Of a stretch of DNA of 34,368 nucleotides, positions 19,557-27,158 are shown piece by piece. Position 1 is the stretch's first letter. Each line of letters starts with the position of its first letter. Source of the stretch: Bacteroidota bacterium. GTDB lineage: Bacteria > Bacteroidota > Ignavibacteria > UBA10030. A program made the position numbers and the translations under genes. The notes beneath the pieces are model-generated. The model searched no databases and was not told the origin of the DNA. It worked only from the letters and a program-made list of their open reading frames with translations. Where the stretch lies: the NCBI GenBank assembly GCA_015661185.1, contig JACVXU010000010.1, positions 1 to 34,368 on the forward strand. The letters are read 5' to 3'.

Positions 19557-19585
19557 AATGTACACACTGCACTGACCGAAAGCAA
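19557..19585 (-). promoter_or_regulatory. Sigma-70-like promoter for the response regulator/hybrid kinase pair
   Basis: Read on the minus strand, TTGCTT (19585-19580) and TACATT (19562-19557) are 17 bases apart and lie 32 bases before the start at 19524. The match is moderate and was made by eye. Confidence 0.4.
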
Positions 19586-19642
19586 ATCCATCGCTGCGCA
19601 GAGTGCAGAATGGTCGTTCTGCTGTATCAAAACCCCAGTGCT

Positions 19643-19671
19643 TTGGAAATAATTCCCGTTTTCCCTACCTT
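19643..19671 (+). promoter_or_regulatory. Sigma-70-like promoter for the dipeptide epimerase gene
   Basis: TTGGAA (19643-19648) and TACCTT (19666-19671) are 17 bases apart, about 38 bases before the ATG at 19710. The match is moderate; it is divergent from the promoter proposed for the response regulator. Confidence 0.4.
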
Positions 19672-19709
19672 GTGACGCCGCGCAACCACTTCCAAGACGA
19701 GGAGTCGCT

Positions 19710-20846
19710 ATGAACCAAGACCGAAGAGATTTTCTGAAAACCACATCCGTTCTGGCTGGCGCATCTCTTCTGAGTTCATTCTCAGATCTTCATGCGGGAC
19801 AGGTGTACACGCCGCAACGGAACGACGCACGTATGAAGCTGCGATTTCGCCCCTACACGCTCGAGCTGAAACATGTCTTCACCATCGCAACCAGTTCACG
19901 TACCACCACTCCGGCGATGCTCACTGAGATCGAGTACGACGGAGTTGTCGGCTACGGCGAAGCATCCATGCCTCCTTATCTTGGGGAATCGCAGGAAGGC
20001 GCGGCTGCTTTTCTGTCGAAGATCAACCTCGTCAAATACGAGAACCCGTTCGAGATGGAAACCATCTTGAACGACATCGATGTCATCGCGACAGGAAATC
20101 CCGCCGCAAAGGCTTCCGTCGACATCGCATTGCACGATCTGGTTGGAAAGCTCATGAACCAGCCGTGGTACAACATCTGGGGATTCAAGAAGACGACAAC
20201 TCCCTACACATCATTCACAATCGGCATCGACAAGGAGGATGTGGTCCGCCAGAAGACGAAAGAAGCGGCAGAGTACAAGATCTTGAAAGTCAAACTCGGC
20301 CGCGAGACCGATAAGATGATGATCGAGACCATCCGCTCCGTGACCGACAAGCCGATCACCGTCGATGTGAACCAGGGATGGAAGGATAGGTCATTCGCCC
20401 TGGACATGATTCACTGGCTGAAAGAACGAGGAGTCCTCTTTGTCGAACAGCCGATGCCCAAGGAACAGGTGGAAGACATGGCGTGGCTGACGGAGCGAAG
20501 CCCGCTCCCAACCTTCGGCGACGAAGCCGTGCAACGGCTGGCGGACGTCAAGAAGGCCCACGGCGTGTACAATGGCATCAACATCAAGCTGATGAAGTGC
20601 ACCGGGATGCGCGAGGCACACAAAATGCTGACACTGGCCCGATCACTCGACATGAAGGTGATGATGGGGTGCATGACCGAGACATCGTGCGCCATTTCCG
20701 CTGCTTCACACCTCGCGCCAATGGTTGAGTATGCGGACCTGGACGGAGCGGTTCTGATCAGCAACGATGTGTTTGACGGCACGAAGATCGTAGACGGGAG
20801 AGTGACCCTGACCGATAGGCCTGGGATCGGCGTGAAAAAGATCTAG
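19710..20846 (+). CDS. Tat-exported dipeptide (L-Ala-D/L-Glu type) epimerase, enolase superfamily
   Basis: A 378-residue member of the muconate-lactonizing subgroup of the enolase superfamily. The catalytic lysine motif is KVK at 193-195 (YKILKVKLG). The metal ligands are D219 (TVDVNQGW), E246 (LFVEQPMP) and D271 (FGDEA), with the opposite lysine in NIKLMKCTG (K293). These fit L-Ala-D/L-Glu epimerases such as YkfB and YcjG, which act on murein dipeptides, and the related DgcA racemases. An unusual feature is the N-terminus: RRDFLKTTSVLAGASLL is a twin-arginine signal, so the enzyme is probably folded with its metal in the cytoplasm and then exported. GAGGAG precedes the ATG. It faces the NlpC/P60 gene, with 48 bases between the two stops. 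Confidence 0.93.
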   Translation: MNQDRRDFLKTTSVLAGASLLSSFSDLHAGQVYTPQRNDARMKLRFRPYTLELKHVFTIATSSRTTTPAMLTEIEYDGVVGYGEASMPPYLGESQEGAAAFLSKINLVKYENPFEMETILNDIDVIATGNPAAKASVDIALHDLVGKLMNQPWYNIWGFKKTTTPYTSFTIGIDKEDVVRQKTKEAAEYKILKVKLGRETDKMMIETIRSVTDKPITVDVNQGWKDRSFALDMIHWLKERGVLFVEQPMPKEQVEDMAWLTERSPLPTFGDEAVQRLADVKKAHGVYNGINIKLMKCTGMREAHKMLTLARSLDMKVMMGCMTETSCAISAASHLAPMVEYADLDGAVLISNDVFDGTKIVDGRVTLTDRPGIGVKKI

Positions 20847-20894
20847 CCCGGGCAAGAGCCATTGCAGAGCCGGGCCAGTGAAGGGATTTCTGAA

Positions 20895-22079
20895 TCAGTT
20901 TTTCAGGACTTCGGGGACCTGTGCCGGGCCGATGTACCTCCGGGCGCGGACAAAGCTTTTACGAAGAGACTCGCTGTAGTTGGAAGCTGATGGATCGAAG
21001 CTGTTGAATTTCACCCACGACCCTCCTGGGGTGTGAATGAATTCCTGCTTTTCGAGATAAATACCGACGTGGCTGATGCGTTCCGGTTTGTCCGCGGACC
21101 CTTTCCTCCCGAAGAACAACAAATCCCCCTTCTTCAGGTTCTCGAAGTTTTCTCCCGGCTTCCGTTCCTCACCCCCCAGTGCCTGCTGGTCCGCGTCGCG
21201 ACTCAACTCAAGTCCATTGAGTCGATACACCATCTTCGTGAACCCCGAGCAGTCCATCCCCTTCGGCGATGTGCCGCCCCAGAGGTAGGGAATCCCGAGA
21301 AACATTGATGCAGTCTTTTCGATACTCTCGTCTGTCAGCTTCCGTGAGTTCTTCCAGCGACCGAACTCTTCCACATTCGACTTCTCGATGTATCCTTTAC
21401 GTCCATCCGGCGATTCCACCGCTACCCATCCGCCCGTTGCACCAACTTGCTTCATCAGCACGCCCGCGACGGCATCGCTCACGGGACGTGAGCCGGCGTT
21501 TGGCTGCTCTCGCACCATCGTGAAATAGGTCGTGGCTATGACTTTCGGAGTAGCTTTCCACTCTTCAACACCTGCGGCGTTTGTGATCTTCATGGCGTTC
21601 TCTTCCAACCAGCCCAGGTAGTTGTCGGGCATCTGAATGTAGTAGTATCCCCCCTGCTTCTTCAGAAGCTTCACGACCATACCCATCAACGCTTGCGTCG
21701 CGAGCTCAGCAGAGTTCCGGGGAGTAGACCGGACGTTTCCTACACTCACAGCGACGATGCCGTAGCGCTTCTCGCCTAGCAGCGGATCGGGCAGGACCTT
21801 GATACTATCGATCACCTGACCTCCCAGAATTGCGTGGAGAGTTGACAGTGCGTCCTCTTTCGCTTTCGGATTGTCAACTTCCCCCCGTGCGATAACGATA
21901 CTCCCTTGCAGGCCAACGGTAATATCAAACACCGCAACGCGTCGATCCGGCGCGTAACGGGCTTTGAGGGAATCGAGCACACCGCTCATCGGCGTGTCAG
22001 TCTTCTCTGCCTGCGAACAGGCAGCGAGTGTGCAAACGATGCCAAGAAAGGCAAAGCGGATGATGCTGTTCGTTTTCAT
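20895..22079 (-). CDS. NlpC/P60 lipoprotein peptidase with SH3 domains (YkfC-like)
   Basis: A 394-residue cell-wall peptidase. The lipobox is LAAC with C21 lipidated. A BON-like segment lies near 48-95. Two bacterial SH3 domains follow (about 105-165 and 178-237), then the NlpC/P60 domain (about 250-385) with catalytic C277 (GMDCSGFTKMVYR), H337 (SHVGIYLE) and polar H349 (FIHTPGG). YkfC-type enzymes with this layout cut the gamma-D-Glu to diamino acid bond in murein peptides and release L-Ala-D-Glu, the substrate of the enzyme encoded by the facing gene. The lipid anchor and the Tat signal of the epimerase would place both in the same envelope compartment. Confidence 0.93.
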   Translation of the reverse strand: MKTNSIIRFAFLGIVCTLAACSQAEKTDTPMSGVLDSLKARYAPDRRVAVFDITVGLQGSIVIARGEVDNPKAKEDALSTLHAILGGQVIDSIKVLPDPLLGEKRYGIVAVSVGNVRSTPRNSAELATQALMGMVVKLLKKQGGYYYIQMPDNYLGWLEENAMKITNAAGVEEWKATPKVIATTYFTMVREQPNAGSRPVSDAVAGVLMKQVGATGGWVAVESPDGRKGYIEKSNVEEFGRWKNSRKLTDESIEKTASMFLGIPYLWGGTSPKGMDCSGFTKMVYRLNGLELSRDADQQALGGEERKPGENFENLKKGDLLFFGRKGSADKPERISHVGIYLEKQEFIHTPGGSWVKFNSFDPSASNYSESLRKSFVRARRYIGPAQVPEVLKN

Positions 22080-22168
22080 AGAATGTTCGAAGAAATGAAT
22101 GCACTCGATGGGTGGAAATGATCGGGGCTACAATGCCAGGCAAAATATACACCAAATCAAGGAAGCTT

Positions 22169-23086
22169 TCAATCTTCCCTTTTGATTCTTCGCTTTTTTC
22201 CCTCGAGTGACAACTCCCGAATTCTCTTTTCCGCCAATCGCACATAGCGACGACTCTTCTCATAGGCGACAAACAGCCGATTGGCTTGGAGCGCGGCGAT
22301 GCAGGTTGAACCGCTTCCTGCAAACGGATCAAGCACGACATCTCCCTCGAAACTGTACAGTTGGATGAGCCTTCGGGGAAGTTCGACGGGAAATGGAGCC
22401 GGATGACCGATGCGGCGTGCTGACTCCGAGGGAAACGACCAGATGCTTTTTGTGTATTCCAGAAATTCATCCCGTTCGATCGTGCTCTTCTTTCCTACTC
22501 CGCTTCGGGCATAGCTGTTTTTTGAAAAGATGAGGATGTACTCGTGAACGTCGCGAAGCGTCGGATTTGTTGCTGATTTCCAGCTTCCCCATGCTGTGGA
22601 TGGTCCCGCACTCCCCCCCTTGTTCCAGATAACCTCTCCCCTCATCGCAAATCCGAGGTCTATCATATCCTCGGTAAGAAAAGCGTGAATCGGTATGTAC
22701 GGTTTCCGTCCGATGTTCGCCACGTTGACGCACGCTCTTCCTCCAACGACGAGAATCCGATAGGTCTCCCGGAGTACCCGCCTGAGAAGCTCGCGATATT
22801 CGTCCAGAGTGAGATCCTCATCATATTCCTTGGACACATTGTAGGGGGGAGATGTGATCATCAAATGGACGGAGTTGTCCGCCAGTTCATTCATGGACTC
22901 GCTGCTCTTGCAGAACACACGATTCAAAACATCCTGAGGGAGCGCTTTTTCCGCCGATGGCCCGGCGGTCTTGTCAGATGGAGGGCCGTAAAGTCGACTG
23001 TTGTAGAATCGGGAGGAATCGTGGCTGATGCGGCCAGAGGTACCAAATGCTGATGACGCGGTCTTCTTTCGGGTTTGTTTCTTCAC
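22169..23086 (-). CDS. Orphan site-specific DNA methyltransferase, beta class (N4-cytosine or N6-adenine)
   Basis: A 305-residue methyltransferase with motif IV TSPPYN at 78-83 ahead of the SAM motif DPFAGSGST at 253-261, the beta-class order. TSPPYN is more frequent in N4-cytosine enzymes, but N6-adenine specificity is possible. The middle (VIWNKGG, HEYILIFSK, WSFPSE, HPAPFPVELPRRLI) is standard for the family. No restriction endonuclease is encoded nearby, so it is probably an orphan regulatory methylase. The start is a GTG at 23086 without a clear ribosome binding site; the next in-frame ATG would remove 64 residues. The recognition site is unknown. Confidence 0.92.
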   Translation of the reverse strand: MKKQTRKKTASSAFGTSGRISHDSSRFYNSRLYGPPSDKTAGPSAEKALPQDVLNRVFCKSSESMNELADNSVHLMITSPPYNVSKEYDEDLTLDEYRELLRRVLRETYRILVVGGRACVNVANIGRKPYIPIHAFLTEDMIDLGFAMRGEVIWNKGGSAGPSTAWGSWKSATNPTLRDVHEYILIFSKNSYARSGVGKKSTIERDEFLEYTKSIWSFPSESARRIGHPAPFPVELPRRLIQLYSFEGDVVLDPFAGSGSTCIAALQANRLFVAYEKSRRYVRLAEKRIRELSLEGKKRRIKRED

Positions 23087-23133
23087 GAACGCGCTCGAGA
23101 GAGTGAATACAACGGTTGCTGTGCGTCGTGAAT

Positions 23134-23814
23134 CTACTTCATATCCTCTGGAACAGCAAGCTTTATCTGGAGCCAGTCCGAGAGGTCGGACAAACTCTGC
23201 TCACTGATGGAGTGGGAAATAGGATACTCTTTGTAGGTAAGGTCTGCTTGCGTTTTGGAGAGCAACTCATGCGCACGTCGACCGAAGTGGATGGGGACGA
23301 CAGAATCGTCCAGGCCATGGGCAACAAAGAGTGAGAGATGCTGAAGTTGATCCCAGGCAAATTGAAGGGATGTGTTTTCCGGAACATACCCACTGTGAGC
23401 AACGATGCCGCGAACCATCTGCGGCTTCATGAGCGAAACTGCGAAGGACATAACGCTCCCCATACTGAAGCCGAGCAAAAACACCCGCCGGCCGTCGACA
23501 GGATATCGCTGCTTCACATCGTCGACGAACTGAACCAGACGGTTGTAGCTCTCTTCAAATTGCTTCGGATGCGGAGTATCGATGTCCTGAACCTCGTACC
23601 ACGTATAGCTTCCAGAACCCTGATCGAACCGGAATGGAGCACGGGCACTGACAATGAACAGGCGCGGATCCAGGTAGTCCACAAATTCCAGCAGGTCGTC
23701 TTCATTCGTGCCGCGACCATGCAGCAATATCAGCGCCGGATGCTCCCCGCTGATCGTTGCTGCCGGCTGCCGGATTTTGTGAACAAGTGTGGATGAAATC
23801 AGCGTCGGCGTCAT
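23134..23814 (-). CDS. Phospholipase/carboxylesterase family alpha/beta hydrolase
   Basis: A 226-residue serine hydrolase of the YpfH/acyl-protein-thioesterase-like group. It shows the oxyanion-hole segment LILLHGRGTNEDDLL, the nucleophile S117 in LLGFSMGSVMSF, the acid in FVAHGLDDSVVP (D169 or D170) and H201 in YPISHSIS. There is no signal peptide, so it is cytoplasmic. The natural ester is unknown. It is on the same strand as the methyltransferase, 47 bases upstream of it. Confidence 0.92.
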   Translation of the reverse strand: MTPTLISSTLVHKIRQPAATISGEHPALILLHGRGTNEDDLLEFVDYLDPRLFIVSARAPFRFDQGSGSYTWYEVQDIDTPHPKQFEESYNRLVQFVDDVKQRYPVDGRRVFLLGFSMGSVMSFAVSLMKPQMVRGIVAHSGYVPENTSLQFAWDQLQHLSLFVAHGLDDSVVPIHFGRRAHELLSKTQADLTYKEYPISHSISEQSLSDLSDWLQIKLAVPEDMK

Positions 23815-23861
23815 TGCACGTCACTCAAGTCTTTGAAATCGGGAAGAGGACTGAAGTGGAT

Positions 23862-24132
23862 TAGGAGGTTGCTGAAAAAGCACGCCATCGACTGAAGTCC
23901 CAGCCCGACTTCGCCGATCCAAGTCGGTCTGGCGGGCCAGCCCGCCTCGATGCATCCGATGAGGCTGGCGGGGACGTCTTTGAAAATGCGAAACCCTTTC
24001 CCGAAGGGACCCTGTCTTAGAAGCCTCTCGCTTCGGGACGGGCGGGTTTCGTGAAAAACGAGGCGTCCGATTTACCCCGTGCAACGGGGCGAGTCGGATG
24101 GCGTAGAGAAGCGGTTTTTCCGCTTCCTCCTA
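23862..24132. repeat. 271-base hairpin-rich element with terminal inverted repeats (MITE-like)
   Basis: This fills nearly all of the gap between the esterase and a cytochrome gene; no gene is seen inside. The ends are inverted copies: TAGGAGG (23862-23868) and CCTCCTA (24126-24132), and the likeness continues inward (a GAAAAA stretch, then ACGCCATC(C)GACT). Inside are perfect hairpins: CCGACTT/AAGTCGG (23905-23927), GGCGGG/CCCGCC (23931-23946), the nested CGAAACCC/GGGTTTCG (23989-24051) and TCCCGAAG/CTTCGGGA (23999-24038), CCCCGT/ACGGGG (24075-24089) and GAAGCGG/CCGCTTC (24108-24126). The right end supplies the stop codon of the cytochrome gene. It could be a non-autonomous element or a structured RNA; other genomic copies would decide. 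Confidence 0.6.
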
Positions 24133-24561
24133 GTTCTTCTTAGCGCCCTGCTCAATCCATTGGCGCAATATTTCGATCTGCCCTGCGGTGGGTATCAGTT
24201 TCTTGCTCGGGGGCATCTTTTTGCCGAACGGAGGAGCCGGACTCATCTTCTGAAGAAGCAGACTCTCCTTCGAGTTACCCGGTTCTACCGCTTTGCCATG
24301 TTTCCCTCCAGTCATCAGGGTTTCATAGGAATCCATGAAGAGTTGGCTTGGATGATCTTCATCCGCGTTGTGGCATGTTGCGCAGAACTTCTCGACAATC
24401 GGGGATACATCTTTCGTATACGAGATTTCCTTTGCAGGCGTTGCGGCGCTGCTGTCTTGCGCAGCGGCATTGCAGGTGACAACGACAACTCCTGCGAGCC
24501 ACAAGAATGAGAGATTGCCTCGTCGTTTCTCTTGTCCTCTGTTGGCTGTTTGAGTATTCAA
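24130..24561 (-). CDS. Secreted PSCyt-type mono-heme cytochrome c
   Basis: A 143-residue protein using a TTG start at 24561. That codon overlaps the TGA of the upstream gene in the sequence TTGA, and AGGGG lies about ten bases upstream. This start gives a clean signal peptide: a basic region, then SFLWLAGVVVV, ending before QDSS. A GTG at 24588 is an alternative with 9 more residues. The heme site is FCATCH (C60, C63, H64) and a likely axial methionine is M115 in KKMPPSKK. The layout SPIVEKFCATCHN ... LIPTAGQIEILRQWIEQGA is that of the c-type cytochrome domains fused to or encoded near planctomycete-type proteins. It probably carries electrons in the periplasm. The last codons run into the hairpin-rich element. 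Confidence 0.85.
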   Translation of the reverse strand: MNTQTANRGQEKRRGNLSFLWLAGVVVVTCNAAAQDSSAATPAKEISYTKDVSPIVEKFCATCHNADEDHPSQLFMDSYETLMTGGKHGKAVEPGNSKESLLLQKMSPAPPFGKKMPPSKKLIPTAGQIEILRQWIEQGAKKN

Positions 24562-25046
24562 TTGTTCTTCGCCCCTTGATTGATCCACAGTTTGATGGTT
24601 TGAATAGTACTGTCCGGAAGGTACGGCCCTCCTTGCGGCATGCGATCCCCGAATGGAGTGCCTGGAGCGAGCTTCCTGACCAGCGTGCTCGAATCCGCTT
24701 TCCCGGGTATCACTGACGGTCCATTGTCACCTCCTCGTAACAGTTGCGCAACGGACGAGACAATCAGGCCCCCGCTGCCGCCGTGACAACTGTTGCAGCC
24801 ATAGCGCTGGAAAATTGGTAAGACGTGGCTTTGAAACGAAACATCCTGACCTTGTTGCGGAGGCGGAGATGAATTCGATGTATCGCCCCCGGCAACAACA
24901 CTCCCCATGTCAGAACAGCCCGTGAGGACCAATGCCGTCATCATTAGTACGATTAGTCCGGCCATCAAGCCTACATATAACCGAGAATTGATTACTCCGT
25001 TTGACATCACAAGTCGCTTTCGCAATATATGATAACGAAATTCCAT
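24558..25046 (-). CDS. PSCyt-type mono-heme cytochrome c lipoprotein
   Basis: A 162-residue lipoprotein. A long basic N-terminus leads to a hydrophobic stretch (VGLMAGLIVLMMTALV) and the lipobox LTGC with C44. The heme site is GCNSCH (C84, C87, H88) and the likely axial methionine is M136 in DRMPQGG. The C-terminal DSTIQTIKLWINQGAKNN matches that of the next gene, so the two are paralogues. GGAAAG precedes the ATG at 25046; another ATG at 25007 lacks a ribosome binding site. It follows the CHRD gene by 91 bases and overlaps the second cytochrome gene by four bases, so the three genes probably share a transcript. Confidence 0.87.
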   Translation of the reverse strand: MEFRYHILRKRLVMSNGVINSRLYVGLMAGLIVLMMTALVLTGCSDMGSVVAGGDTSNSSPPPQQGQDVSFQSHVLPIFQRYGCNSCHGGSGGLIVSSVAQLLRGGDNGPSVIPGKADSSTLVRKLAPGTPFGDRMPQGGPYLPDSTIQTIKLWINQGAKNN

Positions 25047-25137
25047 ACTCTTTCCACCGACATGCTCGCCCTAGCCCCTCTGCCGCGAGGAAGCGCCCAT
25101 GCCGACCGACAGGGCGCCCGCCTCATCACTTTATGGC

Positions 25138-26967
25138 TTATTTCAAAAGTGTCATTTTCTTTGTCTGAATCCCCGCGCCATCTGCCATCAGACTGTAGAA
25201 GTAAACACCAGACGGCAAGCTACTGGCATTGAAACTCATTTTGTACGCTCCAGGTTCCCTCACTCCGTCAAAAAGAGTGGCGACCAGTTGTCCGATCATG
25301 TTGTAGACCCTGAGGGAGACACGCCCGGCTTTTGCGACATCGAAGCTGATGACGGTCGAGGGATTAAACGGATTTGGATAGTTCTGATCCAGTCTGTATG
25401 CGCTGGGAATTTCCCCCTGCTCAATGCGTTCGACGCTTGTAGCCAGCCCGGTCGATCCAACCACCTGACCCCGAATTTCGCCGCCCGGATTGGTTGAGGT
25501 GTGAGCATTCAGATAGAGTCTTCCCTTCACCAACTCCCTGAGCAAGGCGTCAGTCAGAGGTTGAGTCGCATCCGCGCTTGTCCAGGTCCCCGTTGCAGTG
25601 TTGTTAACGAGAGAGATGCTTTTCACAACTCCTGCTGCAACACCCGCCGCCCCGTTGTGAAAATGCGCGGCACTTGGCGTAATGCCTGTGACGGTTTCGT
25701 CAAAGGTGACCGTTGCGTTGGGGTTGAGAATGACAGAAGCCGTACCCGAAGCGTTGGTAGTTACCGGCGGGACTTCCTGACCTCCATCGAGCTTCACGGC
25801 AAATCCAGCCCCAGAAGCCATGAGAACCTGACCGCGGATCTCACCGCCAGGATTGGCAGAGGTGTGAGCGTTTACGTATAGTCTCCCGCGCAGCAATTCG
25901 ACGAGCATTGAGTCTGTGAAGGGCTGTGTTGCGTCGGTGCTGCTCCAGACACCGGAGGCAGTGCCGTTGACGATTGTCAGGCTTTTTACGACACCGGCAG
26001 CGATCCCCGCAGCGCCGTTGTGGATATGCGCGGCGGTCGGAGTGAGGCCGTTGAACGTGACTATGTAATTGAGTTGCGTACCACTTGCGTTGAGGACAAA
26101 TCCTCCGGTCCCGCTGGCGGCGGTGGTCACAGGCGGCACCTCCTGGCTTCCATCAATCGTGGCCATGAATGCCAGCCCGGGAGCCGGTAATACCTGCCCG
26201 CGAATTTCCCCGCCGGGATTCGTACTTGTATGAGCGTTCACGTAGAGTCTGCCGCGCACCAGATCTCGCAGGAGCGCGTTTGTTAAGGGCTGTGTTGCAT
26301 CACCGGATGTCCAGGTTCCTGAGGCCGAGTTGTTGACGAGCGTGATGGTCTTGACGACTCCCGCCGCAACACCTGCAGGGCCGTTGTGGAAGTGTGCAGC
26401 GCTAGGCGTCAGCCCAGCAACTGTAACACGGAAACTTGCCGAGCCGCCCGGAGAGAGAAGAACGACAGCACTCCCCGTTGCCGTTGTAGTCGTAGGAGGC
26501 ACCTCCTGCGATCCATCGATCTTTGCAGAGAACCCCGCTGGAACTGCCTGCAGAACCTGTCCCCGGATTTCACCGCCCGGGTTGGCGGTAGTATGGACGT
26601 TCACATAGAGCCTTCCGCGAAGCAATTCTGTCAGAAGCGAATCAGTGAGTGGCTGTGTTGCATCCGCGCTACTCCAAACACCCGAAGCAGTATTGTTGAC
26701 GAACGTCAAGGTTTTTACCACTCCCGCAGCGACGCCCGCCGCACCGTTGTGAAAATGTCCGGCGTTGATGGTCAAGCCATTGACTGTGATTGTGTACGAA
26801 AGGGCTGTGCCCGCAGCGTTCAAAACAAACGCTCCGGTCCCCGTCGCAGTCGTCGTTACTGGAGGCACTTCCTGACTTCCATCCATCTTCGCCGTAAACT
26901 GGATCTGCCCGAAACCCATCGAAGTGAGTAACAATGCGATGGTCAAAAAGAGTAGTATTCGTCCCAT
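25138..26967 (-). CDS. Four-CHRD-domain secreted protein with type IX sorting domain
   Basis: A 609-residue exported protein. A signal peptide (MGRILLFLTIALLLTSMGFG) is followed by four CHRD domains of about 120 residues each (near 22-144, 145-264, 265-386, 387-506). Each has EVPP, a HxHNG(A/P)AG segment, DATQP and NPGGEIRGQV. The C-terminus (about 525-609) is a type IX secretion/sorting domain: NYPNPFNPSTVISF, then VYNMIGQLV, GVYFYSL and a KKMTLLK end. CHRD domains were first seen in chordin; their role in bacteria is unknown. Domains 1 and 3 resemble each other, as do 2 and 4. A strong sigma-54 promoter lies 58 bases upstream of the ATG. Two cytochrome genes follow. Confidence 0.95.
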   Translation of the reverse strand: MGRILLFLTIALLLTSMGFGQIQFTAKMDGSQEVPPVTTTATGTGAFVLNAAGTALSYTITVNGLTINAGHFHNGAAGVAAGVVKTLTFVNNTASGVWSSADATQPLTDSLLTELLRGRLYVNVHTTANPGGEIRGQVLQAVPAGFSAKIDGSQEVPPTTTTATGSAVVLLSPGGSASFRVTVAGLTPSAAHFHNGPAGVAAGVVKTITLVNNSASGTWTSGDATQPLTNALLRDLVRGRLYVNAHTSTNPGGEIRGQVLPAPGLAFMATIDGSQEVPPVTTAASGTGGFVLNASGTQLNYIVTFNGLTPTAAHIHNGAAGIAAGVVKSLTIVNGTASGVWSSTDATQPFTDSMLVELLRGRLYVNAHTSANPGGEIRGQVLMASGAGFAVKLDGGQEVPPVTTNASGTASVILNPNATVTFDETVTGITPSAAHFHNGAAGVAAGVVKSISLVNNTATGTWTSADATQPLTDALLRELVKGRLYLNAHTSTNPGGEIRGQVVGSTGLATSVERIEQGEIPSAYRLDQNYPNPFNPSTVISFDVAKAGRVSLRVYNMIGQLVATLFDGVREPGAYKMSFNASSLPSGVYFYSLMADGAGIQTKKMTLLK

Positions 26968-27024
26968 TTGTCCGCCCTTACCATGATAGTGAGTGTTGTT
27001 TTGTTAGCTCAGTGAAGGGTGGAG

Positions 27025-27040
27025 TGCAAACCTGGTGCCA
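27025..27040 (-). promoter_or_regulatory. Sigma-54 (RpoN) promoter in front of the CHRD/cytochrome genes
   Basis: Read on the minus strand the sequence is CTGGCAC-CAGGT-TTGCA: a perfect -24 TGGCAC (27040-27035), five bases, and a perfect -12 TTGCA (27029-27025). Transcription would start near 27015, about 48 bases before the CHRD ATG. It lies between the stop of a sigma-54 activator gene (27159) and its presumed target. The 118 bases upstream could hold the activator sites; a weak dyad CAATT-N8-AATTG is at about 27063-27080. Confidence 0.8.
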
Positions 27041-27158
27041 GGGGACCGATCTGGGAATGCCTTCAATTCAGGGCACAATTGGGCGTACATCTATGGAGAG
27101 ACCGTGAAATACTGTGGAGGGAAGGCAACATGGGTGGAGAAAGCGGGGAATCAAATCC

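Noticed and set aside
20847-20882. GCCCGG/CCGGGC inverted repeat between the epimerase and NlpC genes as a terminator
   Set aside because: The stem has only six pairs with an 18-base loop and no T tract on either strand.
25092-25117. GCGCCC/GGGCGC hairpin after the CHRD gene as a terminator
   Set aside because: It lacks a T tail on the minus strand, and the cytochrome genes that follow are probably co-transcribed.
25138-26967. Regular repeats that might suggest a CRISPR array
   Set aside because: The repeats are about 360 bases, in frame and encode CHRD domains. No short repeat/spacer pattern exists anywhere in the window.
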